Below are positions 34,052 through 44,868 of a DNA stretch of 64,000 nucleotides, one piece after another. The position numbers were made by a program, and so were the translations under genes. The stretch comes from Ophiosphaerella korrae. Lineage: Eukaryota > Ascomycota > Dothideomycetes > Pleosporales > Phaeosphaeriaceae. The DNA lies in contig JALNQF010000090.1 in assembly GCA_028456385.1 (NCBI GenBank), positions 1 through 64,000 of the forward strand. The letters are read 5' to 3'. Positions within the stretch are counted from its first letter, which is position 1; each line of letters begins with the position of its first letter. A model generated the notes under the pieces. The model was not told the origin of the DNA. It worked only from the letters and a program-made list of their open reading frames with translations, and did not search any database.

Positions 34052-35999
34052 ATGGCAAAGTCTAAAAGAACAGATTCCTCAAATGGAGTAAAGCGTGGCC
34101 TACTCAATGACGATCCATTTTCTTCCAAAAGCGACAAAAGTCGACCGTCCAAGAAGGCAAAACTGCTCGATGAGAGCGACTCAGATGCAGACCAAGGCGG
34201 TGTCACACTAAAAGTCAACGACGAGTATGCGCGGCGATTTGAGTACAACAAGAAGCGCGAAGAAAAGCACAGGCGTATGTAGTATCATCGTCACATGATC
34301 CATGTGTTGCTAACGATGCGCAGTGGAAGAAAAGTACGGCAAGAGCAGAGCACTCCAAGACCCCGCCGACGACTCGGAGGACTCGCAGGAGGGTGTAGAG
34401 GAAGACGATGCTGCCGAATTACTTGACGAAGCGCTGGACGACGAGGTCAATGCCACCCTGCAAGCTCTGCGTGCAAAAGACCCTCGCATTTACGACAAAG
34501 ATGCCAAGTTTTATCACGAAGCCGACGAAGACGGCCATGATACCAACGGAGCCGAGAAGGAGCAATCCATGACGCTCAGACAATATCACACTAAGAACCT
34601 GATCGAAGGCAACTTCACCGGCGAGGATGACGAGGATGCGCCGCCCAAGACATATGCACAGGAGCAGGAAGAGGCAAGGCTCAATCTTGTCAAGGAGATG
34701 CATGCAGCTGCCGATGAAGATGGCGAGGGTGATGAATTCTTGGTTGCGAAACCAAAGCCAGCGTCTTCTCAAAAGGACCGCGTCAAGATCACAGCACAGG
34801 ATGTCGAGGAGGCCGAAAAAGACCCGGAGACCTTCTTGTCCAACTTTATGGCCTCTCGTGCATGGGTTCCAGCTGCATCTTCGCGATACCAACCACTCGA
34901 ATCTGACAATGACTCGGAAGACGCCGCCGCCGACGAATGGGAGAACTCCTACAACCTATACTTTGAGGACACTGCGGGCGCCAACGAGAAGATCATGACA
35001 TATGCCCGTGACGCCGTGGCTAGTACCACCGTGCGCCGCGATGACGCCACTGGTAGGCGCAAAGCGCGCGAAGCAGCAAGAGCGAAGCGTGATGCAGAGA
35101 GGCGCCAGAAAGAACGAGAGTTAGCGCGACTACGAAAGCTCAAGGTCGAGGAGATGGAACAGAAGGTCCAGCAGATACGTAAGATCGGGGGCTTGAGTGG
35201 GCGAGATTTCAAGATGGACGAGTGGAAGGACGTTTTAGAAGCAGACTGGTCAGATGATCAATGGGATGTAGAGATGCAGAAGCGTTTCGGCGATGCCTAC
35301 TACGACGGAGGTGATGCTGGCTCCGAGAGCGAGGAAGGTGAATCAAGCCACAAAAAGAAGAAGATTAAGAAACCCAAGTTCGACGATGACATCGACATCA
35401 AAGATCTTATCCCTGATTTCAAAGACGATGAAGACGAACGGCCGAACATCACCCTATCTTCCGATGAAGAAGACACAAACTCAGATTCCGACCAAGATCC
35501 CAAGTCCTCAAAGTCATCCAAAGCCCGCAAACAAGCCCGCGCCGACGCCAAAAGCGCCGCCCGCCGCGACCGCCGACTCATCGAAACACTCGTCGACTCC
35601 AACCTCGAATACGAAGCCGCCCTCGCCACAAAACCCAAAGTCCCCACCCGCTTCCGTTATCGCGAAACCTCCCCAACCACCTTCGGCCTCACCACGCGCG
35701 ACATCCTGCTCGCAGATGACAAGCAACTCAACGAGTTTGCGGGTCTGAAGAAGCTTGCGACGTTCCGAGACGCGGATAAGAAGAAAAAAGATAAGAAGCA
35801 TCTAAGTAAGAAGGCGCGGCTCAGACAGTGGCGGAAGGAGACGTTTGGGGATGAGGAGGGGCCTAAGGATGGGTTCGAGGGGTTGGTGGGTTCGGAGGCG
35901 GGTGGTGGAGAGGAGGATGTGGTCAATGTTGTGGAGGGGGATGGGAAGAAAAAGAAGAAGAGGAGTCGGAAGAGGAAAGTTGGTGCTGCAGAGATTTGA
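34052..35999 (+). CDS. KRI1: Ribosome biogenesis protein Kri1
   Basis: Two exons, 34052-34274 and 34324-35999, join to 632 residues; the 49-bp intron starts GTATGT and ends GCGCAG. The start reads MAKSKRTDSSNGVKRG, then a segment LKVNDEYARRFEYNKKREEKHR-LEEKYGKS across the junction, which is the Kri1 family N-terminus. Long acidic stretches follow (residues about 90-250 and 340-400), with the central block DPETFLSNFMASRAWVP and a coiled coil rich in Arg/Lys/Glu. The C-terminal Kri1 domain is VDSNLEYEAALATKPKVPTRFRY and LTTRDILLADDKQLNEFAGLKKLATFR. The protein ends in a lysine/arginine tail suited to nucleolar import. In yeast Kri1 binds Krr1 and is needed for 40S subunit assembly in the nucleolus. 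Codon choice turns strongly C-rich around 35520-35700, without a frame change. Confidence 0.95.
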
Positions 36000-37190
36000 G
36001 TGATAGATGCATACTTGCCTGGGCAAGATGTTCTTGGTATGACTGGGTGGTTCGGACAGTGGCATCGCGGGCTTTTCTTTTTCGCCGGGGTCGTGGCCAG
36101 AAACACTTACTCTCAGTATGGCATGGCTTTGGACGTGTCAGCCAAGATGTGGAGGTGATATCGAGTGGTGCTTAATTGAAGTTATCATTTTCTACTCCAA
36201 ATGATGAGTTCCTTGCCAGTCTGAGCTTGTCTATGTTTGTCTGTTATCATGTCATGAAGCATTGGCGCCGGCATCGTGCTGAACCTAATAAACTGGAGAT
36301 TCTGCTCCTGCGGATGCTGAATTTTGAATAAAAATATCGGTCTAATCACATTTGCATCTAGTTACTCTCCTCCACCATAAGGCGACTTCTATATGTCAGG
36401 GTGTATTGCTTGATAACAGGTCGATTACAAGTGATATCGTGACTGTAATAACCCCATTGGTTGCGAGGATTGAATCGTGTTTTTATTTCAGTTTGCTATC
36501 AACATGACTGAGTAAAACTGGAGACAGTGTTTGCGTCTGTAGATATCCAATATTTATAGTCGTCCTTCTGAACAAGTATCTACAGCTTTACTTCACTCTG
36601 ACAATCTCCGACTTGATCTCTCACCCAGCATCCTTTCAAACTCTATGCCAAAAAATCATGCTGCTGTCTGTCAGGTAGATTCGCCCAAAAATTGTTACAA
36701 CACAAATGGCCGACCAGAGTTTGGCTGCAGAGCACCTGATGTAAACTCGGTGTCGTGCTTTCCTGATTGGGACGCCAATGCACACACGACGTCTGACGCG
36801 CTAGTGAGAAAGGAGGCCCTGAGCACTGGCGCACCCTGGAGACGACATGCACTGTTGTAAATATCGCACGCGATTTATTTTTCGGGATTGTTTTCGAAGG
36901 ATCAGATATCGTGCTTTGACGCGTGCATCTGTGACATTTCCTCGCTTCGGGTATCGATATGTTTGTCTCAAGACGGACAAAGAATGGCTGTCACTGATGG
37001 GCTGTGCTCACCACTAACTCAATGTCAGATCGTATTTGGACGCGGGCTAGTCATTTACGGCCACGATCGATGCTGTGGGATTGTGGCTCGCATGCCGTCC
37101 TTTTGTCGTTGGGATTTTCATTCCTTATCCTCTTCCGTGACCTCTGCTCATCAAGCATCTATCTGTGTTGCCACACGCTCTGCCTGCGCC
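36000..37190. other. Intergenic, no gene seen
   Basis: 3' flank of KRI1 and 5' flank of the repeat-containing surface protein. AT-rich from about 36150 to 36600. Open frames at 36645-37310 carry no motif, apart from the short signal-peptide exon placed at 37191. Confidence 0.5.
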
Positions 37191-38373
37191 ATGCGGATTA
37201 TACATGTACAGCATGTGTTGACTTTTGTAACTTCTGTTTCCGCTTTCACCATTCGAGACGGTAGGTCTAAGCTTTACGAGCTCTATCCGTACCCAGTCTC
37301 CGCATACTGATCAGAAAGTCGTAGTACAGTCTAATGCGACAATAACTGTTCCTCAGGATCCAATACCGCCTCAACCTTCAAGGACCGTGACAGGAACAAT
37401 AATTCTAGCAGATTCTCAAAAACAAAAGCCGCATTATGAAAGCACTCAAAGTGGGTTTGATTATCCAGCAACCACGTCCGTTCAGGACAACCTTGGTGGT
37501 GTTAGACCAAACGAGACCCCGCAGCCTGATGTAGGCTCTGCCATACAATCTTTCTTGTCGGCCCTACCAGTAGCGACCTTTCTGTCGATACGCATCGAGC
37601 AATCGGTTGATGGCTGGCAAGAGGTCACGACTGATCCACGATATTCACCGCGTATAGAAATAACAGCAGACGGCTTTGGTGAACCAACAACAACTGGATT
37701 CCCTCCTGACGGGCCCCGAGCGACAGGCGAGCTAGTAGGTTCACTACCAGAAATGACCCCACCACCTGCAATCGTACGCGGTGGAATTACACTGCAGCCA
37801 GTTCCCGTGACCAATGTAAAGGTCACAACAGTAGATGGGAACCCTGCTACAGTTGCAGCAGTGGTAAATTATAGGTATGTGGTAGGCTCTATCACATTAC
37901 CTATTGGCACACCTATGACAATCAATAACGTGGTTGTTGCCTTGACAATCGACGCTGCTGGCTCCACCGTCCTCGTGGCAGGCGATGAACGGACTACACT
38001 GCCACCACCAGCTCCGGGTGCGCAAGCTACACAAGCAGTCAAAGTCTCCACGACAGTTATCGATGGGACAGTAAAATATATTCTCGCTGGCCAAACTCTC
38101 GCCCCAGGACAAGGTATTACGGTTGGCGGAGTACCAATATCAATCGGCACAAGAGATGGAAGCACTGTCCTGGTCATGGGCAATGTAACAACCACCTTTG
38201 ATGAGGGGCAAATGCGAACGTCGCCTGCCCAATCAAGAGCCTACATTGCAGCCAGCAGCAAACCAGCAAGCACAAGCACAAGCACTAAGGCCGGAGCACC
38301 TAGCTCACACATGTTGAATCGGGTGCTAACGGGTTTGCTCGGACTGGCCGTGATGATTCAACAGATTGTCTGA
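37191..38373 (+). CDS. Secreted, GPI-anchor-like protein with internal beta-type repeats
   Basis: The long open frame has no ATG at its start, so an upstream exon was sought. An ATG at 37191 opens a signal-peptide-like exon (HVLTFVTSVSAFTIRD), 37191-37260, with a GTAGGT donor. Splicing to the acceptor TAG at 37324 keeps the frame (VQSNATITVPQ), and exon 2 runs 37325-38373; total 372 residues. Acceptor CAG at 37329 would break the frame from this donor. Two related repeats, around VNYRYVVGSITLPIGTPMTI and VKYILAGQTLAPGQGITVGG, each end in GSTVLV and an aliphatic strand; this repeat type is common in fungal cell-surface proteins. The C-terminus is a Ser/Thr-rich stretch (KPASTSTSTKAGAPSS) followed by a hydrophobic tail (LTGLLGLAVMIQQIV), as for GPI-anchored proteins. 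Role in the wall is inferred only from this architecture. Confidence 0.75.
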
Positions 38374-38600
38374 ACATGCAGACTCTAACTTAGTGCTCAC
38401 GCAGTCAGAAAACGACACGGCGGATTACCAACATTGGCACAGGCATTATCAGGTTGCACATGGTATATTTGCAGATGCAGGCGTATATTCGTAACAATCG
38501 TGACACTAGAAAAGCAGCTTCCATTCAAAGAATAGATACGCCACCAAGGGTATATACAAGAAGGGCTTTTCGTCAAAAAGAGGAGACGTTGGAGTTGAGC

Positions 38601-39179
38601 TTAAACGTCGATATCAACAAGCATTCGTCCGGCAATGCTTCGCTTCAAGGAGGCCTCATCCGAGCACATCTTCATGGCGATATCCATGTTTGCCCCTGCA
38701 CCAGGGCAAGTGAACACAGGTTCCCTAATGCCAAGCTTCACGAGCGGCTGATCGACATAGTACGCTTGAGTTGGGCAGTAGCTGCCTCCTCCGCAGCTTA
38801 CCTTGCCACAAGCCGACACGGAGCTGTCCATGGACAAGCCCTTGTCATGTCCCGGGCATTTATCGGCGTTGTTGCCATTGGCACAGTTGACGAAGGAGAT
38901 ATCGTACCAAATCTGGTTGTTGATGACGCTGTACTCGAACTGGGTGTGTGCGCCAGCAACGAGTTGGTCAGACTTGCTGACTTTCAGAGCGGTCGCGGAG
39001 TTGCGAATGGGCTCCGAATATTGAGTTCGTGCGGCGATTTTGATGGGGCCAGAGGAATAGGATTGGTCGACAGACCAAACCCACACGTCGTAGGAGCAAC
39101 GGTTACTGATGACAGCATTGCCAGCTACAGCAAGGGATGCTTGAAGAGCGGCAGCAAGGAGAGTGAATTTGGCGAACAT
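38601..39179 (-). CDS. Bys1-family (thaumatin-like fold) small secreted protein
   Basis: Single exon, 192 residues. Residues 1-19 form a signal peptide (MFAKFTLLAAALQASLAVA) followed by GNAVISNRCSYDVWVWSVD, the start typical of Bys1 (blastomyces yeast-phase-specific) domain proteins, in which a conserved Cys and aromatic residues open a thaumatin-like beta sandwich. Further matches are QFEYSVINNQIWYDISFVNC and a cysteine-rich segment with CPGHDKG, SACGKVSCGGGSYC and FTCPGAGANMD. A Lys-Arg pair (SLKRS) lies near the C-terminus. It should be secreted. Members are common in Dothideomycetes and often expressed during growth-phase change or on hosts; the specific role is unknown. It is a secreted-protein candidate by architecture only. 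It is convergent with the GPI-like protein gene. Confidence 0.88.
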   Translation of the reverse strand: MFAKFTLLAAALQASLAVAGNAVISNRCSYDVWVWSVDQSYSSGPIKIAARTQYSEPIRNSATALKVSKSDQLVAGAHTQFEYSVINNQIWYDISFVNCANGNNADKCPGHDKGLSMDSSVSACGKVSCGGGSYCPTQAYYVDQPLVKLGIREPVFTCPGAGANMDIAMKMCSDEASLKRSIAGRMLVDIDV

Positions 39180-42100
39180 CTTTAGTGATAGTATGATGTT
39201 TTGGGGTTGTTCGATCGACTAAGGCGACGAGAGAGTGTATTGGCTGAAAAGGATGAACGAACGGCGTTCGATTCGATAACGACTTCGACTTGCGAAGGAA
39301 GGAATGTGATGAAGCAAAAAGACTTCAAAAAAAAAAGAATGAATGATTCTGACTTTGAAAGTGACTGATAAGAAGCTCTACAGTGAAAGAAGGTCCGCAT
39401 ACATTCGACCTTTATCTTATCCACGCACAAAGGCCAATAAAAACTAGACCCCCAACATAGCTGCCCGCTCCACATTCCCAAGAGTCCGCGTCAAACACTA
39501 CAGCAGGCTTCATTATGCGTTTTTAGATCGGTGGCAGATCGGCAGCAGTTGCAGCATGGAATATTGTTAGTTAGCGCTGTCAAATCTTTTGTACCGAAGG
39601 GCGCTTCGATTTGTGGTTGGTCAATGTCCAAACTCAGGGCGTATGTGAAGTCAGCTAAGCCTAACAAAAATGAGAAGACAACGTGGAAAAAAGCCTAGAC
39701 TCGGGATTTCCCCTTGCTAGTAAGTTCAGGAACCGGATGGAACGCGTGTGTCGGCTCGGCGAAAGTGGTACGAAAACAAAATGGTGGGTGGCGATTGGCT
39801 AGGATTGGTTTGCCCCAGCCCGAGATTTTTCGCAAAAAGACGGTATCAACACACTGCCTTGTGACAGCGGGACGCACCTGCCGTGGGGGGTGGCTTTGAG
39901 ACGTGCTGTCATCATTCTTGCTTTGAGCGTGGAGGTACAACTCATTGTTGAGATAAGCGCCACATGTTCTTTGATTCACCGCACCTGCAGTAACTTTCCG
40001 AGCCTGCTGTGTTGTCATGAAACAAGCCATGCTTTCACCAAGAAAGTCACCCGGTCGCAGCTTGCAAGAATTGGCGAAGTGCGGTAGGTTTAGTTTCCCC
40101 CCTCCCCGAAAGACTCTTCTCAAGTGGCTGATTGTGTTGCGTGGCTTGTTAGCCATTCGTGGACTCTCAGTTGCAACCCTAAATGACCAAGATACCTAAC
40201 GTCAAGCGGAATTGATCAGACATCTGGAGGAAGTTTAGATAATGATTTCTCTCGCCTTTCCAGGCATGTGAGTGCATGAGGTGAATGCTAAGATGCACAG
40301 GAACAAACGATAGTGGTCGAATGAGGCCTCCGGAGCATATGAATTTTTCGAGCCCGAGGCACAGCAAGCTAAGCGTTAACATTCTCTCAAAACCATCGAT
40401 AAACTGCTTGTATGCAGTCTTCCAGGTTCTCCACTCTGGATGAAAGGTTGATCAAAGTTGTCTACACAGGGCTTTGGTTGTAACTGCTGCATCAGCCTGG
40501 GCAGCGCATATGAGTGTGTCTGGATTCTGCAGACGATTCAAGGATCACGATTTGACCGTAGTACAACAAGTGTGTGGACGACATGTCGAAGAGTAAGCGC
40601 AGCGCAAATTCTGGAAGTCGGGCGATTTCGCCGATCGTTCCGGCGCAATCAATCTTATCGATAGGAGCATTCCCCACCGTGTCGTCGGTGGGGCTCAACA
40701 CTCCGTCCGCGAACTATTTGTTCTTCCACGCAAGGGCGTGATGATTTACTGGACTGGTGAAGGTCTAGAATCAAGGAAAGACGATCTGGCAGGTGAGAAC
40801 TTTGGGACCGAAGCCACCCCTCTCATGATGACAGTACTGAGAAAAGGCACCATGTTAGCGCTGCTGCGACTAGTTGCGACGGAGGGTAAAAATTCAGGAC
40901 GGAAAAAGAATTATCATTCGTAGGAAGAATTCTGATAGGATGAGAAATCAAAATCTTGCAGAAATGGTGGACCGCCGTCTGCAGCAGTTTGAAATAAAAG
41001 TGACCAATATTGCAGCTCTGCCGAAGTGAACGCGCAATCACCTTCTGCACGACTCAACATGACGAGCACCGCAATGCCCAACAGTCCAGGCCGGCGAGTG
41101 GAGTCTCCAAATACTCCATCTCGTATCCTCAAGCACGGCAGGACGGAATTTCGGTGTTTTCACTGCAATGAGCTGATTTTGAAAAAAAAAAAGAAATTGT
41201 CACATTGTGGCAACGGGAGGAAGATTAAGCATGAAGGGGTCTCCATAGCCCGACCCTCAAAATACCAAAGTTATTTCACAGGCCCAGGCTGGGAGATGGC
41301 GTATCCGTGTGAAATCAACCTGTCGGGCCGCGTGCGTAGAGTCGTGGATTCATCATGGGCCCTCCAATGCACTAGATCACGTCGAAGCTAAAAGTTGGGT
41401 TGAAACAACTGCACTACACGTGGCAACCGTGGATCGAAAGGTAGTATTGACACGACGGACATGCAAGCCCAGTGTCATAAAGCACTCTGCAGTGATCTTC
41501 GATCGCCTTAAACCCAGACCAAGTGTGGCGGCTGGAGGTTGCTACGCTGGCGAAGACGTGCGCTCCGTCTCGGTACGCGACGAAGGTTGGGTCACCATCT
41601 TGATCATACCGCTGTTTCACCGATTGAGGCTCTCTCGTTTGTTCCTTGAAGCTCCACAACGAAGGGCAATCCTACAAATCTCGATCCTTCCTCAATATCT
41701 CCGCACGAACGAGATAATCATTTCCGTAGCCTGCAGGCATTGTGCTCAGATCAAGCTGCTGCTAAAGCACACTACTTGAAACGAAAAAGGACGCAGCCGG
41801 CCTTTTAGCGGGATAAGATTGTGCACTAAGAACGTATCTGAAACGTGGCCCTGCCCAGGCGTGCTGGGGTGTATCTGCACCCAATAGGCTGAATGCGCAC
41901 TTCGGGTCTCCATCAAGTCTTGCCAATTGTGGACGTAAGCCGTCAGCTAGCTTACTATAAGTGGATGTTTAGTGAGCCAGCCCCTGCAGTAGTTGCGAGA
42001 TCGTCTGCCATTACCCCTGACACCTTGTCAGGTACCGTCGCATGCCAGCGAAGACGAATTGATGCGCCCAAGAACACTGATAGACACACACGGCGGTTCT

Positions 42101-42660
42101 GACACCACGCGCCTACCATAGATACAAGAATATAGCCGCTGTGGTCAGAGTATCTCTGACGTGTGAACCAGTGATGGGCGTCATCATAGCATACCCTAAA
42201 ACTATTACGAGCTGGTCAGGCGGACGCCCAGAACTAGCAATGAACCACATGCATCGAGGGGAAATGAAAGGATCCAATCTGGCAACCAAGAGCTTGGTCA
42301 GAGTAAAAATCTCGCCTAGAGCTCGTTCGGGCCAAAGACAACCAAGTGCAGAGGACAAAAGCCATGGCGGACGCTATGTCACTTATGGACATGGCCTCCC
42401 TGCGAGCCGCTGCAACTCATGTGCCTAATCGGTATATAGGCCCTCGTTCCCTTCTTTTTCATCTACTCTTCGGATTCAGGTCTGCGACTTCCAGGTTTCG
42501 ACACCCATCCAGTCATTCTTTACTTACTGTCTTCATTGACACCACGTTCACTACCGCCCGTCGGCATATATCGTTCTTTCTCGAAAACTACCATAACCAA
42601 ATCTCGTCGAACCAAAACAGTCAATCCCTATCCCAACAGTAAATAAACAAATCTATCAAC
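39180..42660. other. 3.5 kb intergenic region
   Basis: No gene is supported. Open frames here (for example 39695-40156 minus, 41026-41391 plus and 41309-41779 plus) show no domain and no consistent splice extension. A run of A occurs near 41183-41192. The last 240 bases are the promoter and leader of the CAP-like gene. Confidence 0.5.
42431..42440 (+). promoter_or_regulatory. TATA-like element upstream of the CAP-like gene
   Basis: GGTATATAGG lies about 230 bases before the ATG at 42661. It is followed by C/T-rich DNA and then A-rich sequence just before the start, a usual layout for a strongly expressed fungal gene. Confidence 0.5.
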
Positions 42661-43386
42661 ATGCGCGTTTCTCTTGCTATCACTGCCCTTGTTGGCTCAT
42701 CTATCGCCGCTCCTAGCTACGGCTACGGCTACGGCCAGCCCAAGGAGGAGGTCAAGGACGTTCACGTTGTTATGGAGACTGTTGTCCAGACCGTCTATGT
42801 CACTGAGGGCTACGAAGTCCCCGCCCCGACTCCCGCTCCCCAGCCCGTCTACGATGCTCAACCTGTCTACGAGGCTCCTGCTAAGCCAACTACCGCCGTC
42901 GTATACGTAGAGCCTCAGCCTACGTACGAGGCTCCCGCCCCTGTCAAACCCACTCCTACCCCCGAGGCCCCCAAGCCCTCAGCCCCTGCTACACCACCAT
43001 CCACCAACACTGGTTACATGGCCACTGTTGACGAGTATCGTGGAAAGATGCAGCTTGGTGCTCTTACCTGGGATTCAAAGCTTGAGGCCAACGCCAAGGA
43101 TACTGTTGATTCCAGCAACGGCGAGATGGTTCACAAGCTCAACGCTGGCTCCATGGGTCAGGTTCTCGCCATTGGTGGAGCTGATGAGTTCAAACATGTT
43201 TTCGTTGGTGGTTGGCTCTGCGAGCAGCCAGAAATCCTCAAGGGTTACGCCAGCGAATGTACTGCCGAGTCAAAAGGCTTCGATCATCAAGGCCAGGTCG
43301 GTCACGCCCAGATCCTTACGAGCAGCAGCTACTCTAAGATCGGATGTGCCTGCACGAAGAATGTATGGTCTTGCGACCTTGCATAG
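42661..43386 (+). CDS. Secreted CAP/PR-1 (SCP)-like protein with proline-rich N-terminal linker
   Basis: Single exon, 241 residues. Residues 1-17 are a signal peptide (MRVSLAITALVGSSIAA), followed by a Tyr/Gly stretch (YGYGYGQP). Residues about 50-120 form a Pro/Ala/Thr-rich linker with repeated TYEAPA- and VYEAPA-like units. The C-terminal about 120 residues fit a shortened CAP domain: EYRGKMQLGALTWDSKLEANAKD, a MVHKL segment near the usual histidine site, VFVGGWLCEQPEILKG, HQGQVGHAQILTSSSYSKIGCA and a final Cys. CAP proteins are extracellular and some bind sterols; the function of this one is not known. Codon use is biased to C-ending codons, suggesting high expression. The usual catalytic-like His/Glu set is only partly present. 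Confidence 0.85.
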   Translation: MRVSLAITALVGSSIAAPSYGYGYGQPKEEVKDVHVVMETVVQTVYVTEGYEVPAPTPAPQPVYDAQPVYEAPAKPTTAVVYVEPQPTYEAPAPVKPTPTPEAPKPSAPATPPSTNTGYMATVDEYRGKMQLGALTWDSKLEANAKDTVDSSNGEMVHKLNAGSMGQVLAIGGADEFKHVFVGGWLCEQPEILKGYASECTAESKGFDHQGQVGHAQILTSSSYSKIGCACTKNVWSCDLA

Positions 43387-44868
43387 AATAACGAGGGTGA
43401 AGATACTGGGTTCCTTGTGTATAAGGGTGGTTTGTAGGAAAACGCATTGCGTGCGCTGGAATTATTTTACTTCTTCTCTATAACGTACATTGCTTGTACG
43501 ATTCTTGTGTATTATGGGGGTCGCTTCCTCGATTGCAATCGACGCATTCACGAATGATAATTCCTAAATAGCAACCCTATTCTCTGTGATGATTTATCAT
43601 TTGCGCCAGAACCTCTAAATCCACTTTGAGGCGTAGCCATTTATTCGTGACAGCAAAAGCCAATTTTTTACGCCAATAGTACAAAGTGACAGTATTATTT
43701 GCTTCAAATAGACGAGGCGGAACCAGTCTTTGCGCAATCAGGGTCTCACTGGCGGCTCGAGAGATTGACTCGTCAACAATCTTGGTCCAATGTAACCTTC
43801 GTAATGCACTTTCGGCCAAGCGACGACCCTGGATGCCGCGTCGCCTAATCATAGCTAGCTAACATCATCACCCACCTCTTTTCAGTCACTCAGCCTCGGT
43901 GCTGGTGAGAAGCGTTCATTGATTTAAGTGGAAATGAGGTTGGTCGACGCCGCAAATGTGCAACGAGTCGCCACACCCTCATGTCGCTGCGCGGCGTGGA
44001 TTTAGTTCGCGCTTGCTGCATCTAGATCAAATCATAACACGGATGGCTCAGGCTGTGCTGGGGTCGAAAATCGTAGCTGGTAATTAGCGAGGTTTATCTC
44101 TGCTGATCCCAATTTCAGTGTACCGACTTCTAGACTCCTTATGATCGTTTGGCCCTTTTGTCAATGCATGCTATGGTCAGATAGATACTGGTAACCTTCT
44201 GGCAAATGATTGTAATTTCAATGTATTATGTACTTGCCAACATTTGCGTCATGTCTGAACTTTCTTGGCCATCGTCAACTATCAATTCATGTGCTTCGCA
44301 TGTACTGACTTAGGAGATCATATGTTGTCAATTGAGCTTCCATCGTAAAATATGCTTTAAGAACTGTCTCATTGACTTCGTGGGGCAACAATATCTAAGA
44401 GTTTGTTCTACACAATCACATTCAGCTGAAGGCCCCTTGATAATCATGTTACCGTTTGTCTAGAACACCCCACGTTCCTCTTATTGAGGTCATTGATGTC
44501 CCTAGAACAGCAAACAGATGCAGTGGTATGAATTCTTGTGACTCGCTTGAGCCTAGTCATCGATCAGTCCTTCAACAACCCCGCTTCGTTTACCCCAGAT
44601 CATTGATCAAGATATTACCCATTAAATCTGTGGCTTCGAATAAGATATTTCTCGAAAATACTGGACACGTTATCTTCATCCTAGGCACTTCGATCATCAT
44701 TTTATTAGTATCTTCATCTTCAGTAGGTACTGCAATAATCATTCTATTAGAACCGTCTTCCTCGGTACTGGTACTGCAACTATCATTCTATTTAAAAAGT
44801 TATTTATCATGGAAAGGTATCGAACAACCTACACTTTTACTCTAGTCGTCATTTTAATATAGAACAAA
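43387..44868. other. AT-rich left flank of decayed island
   Basis: AT-rich with stops in all frames from about 43500. A short repeated phrase around TATCATTCTATT and ATCATTTTATTAG occurs near 44690-44790. No gene seen. Confidence 0.55.

Noticed and set aside
38454..39185. 243-codon plus-strand open frame over the Bys1-like gene
   Set aside because: Exact shadow of the minus-strand gene, which has a signal peptide and family cysteines.
41026..41391. 121-codon plus-strand frame with CxxC-like FRCFHCNELI
   Set aside because: Only one Cys pair, a lysine run from poly-A, and no second zinc pair, so no domain is supported.
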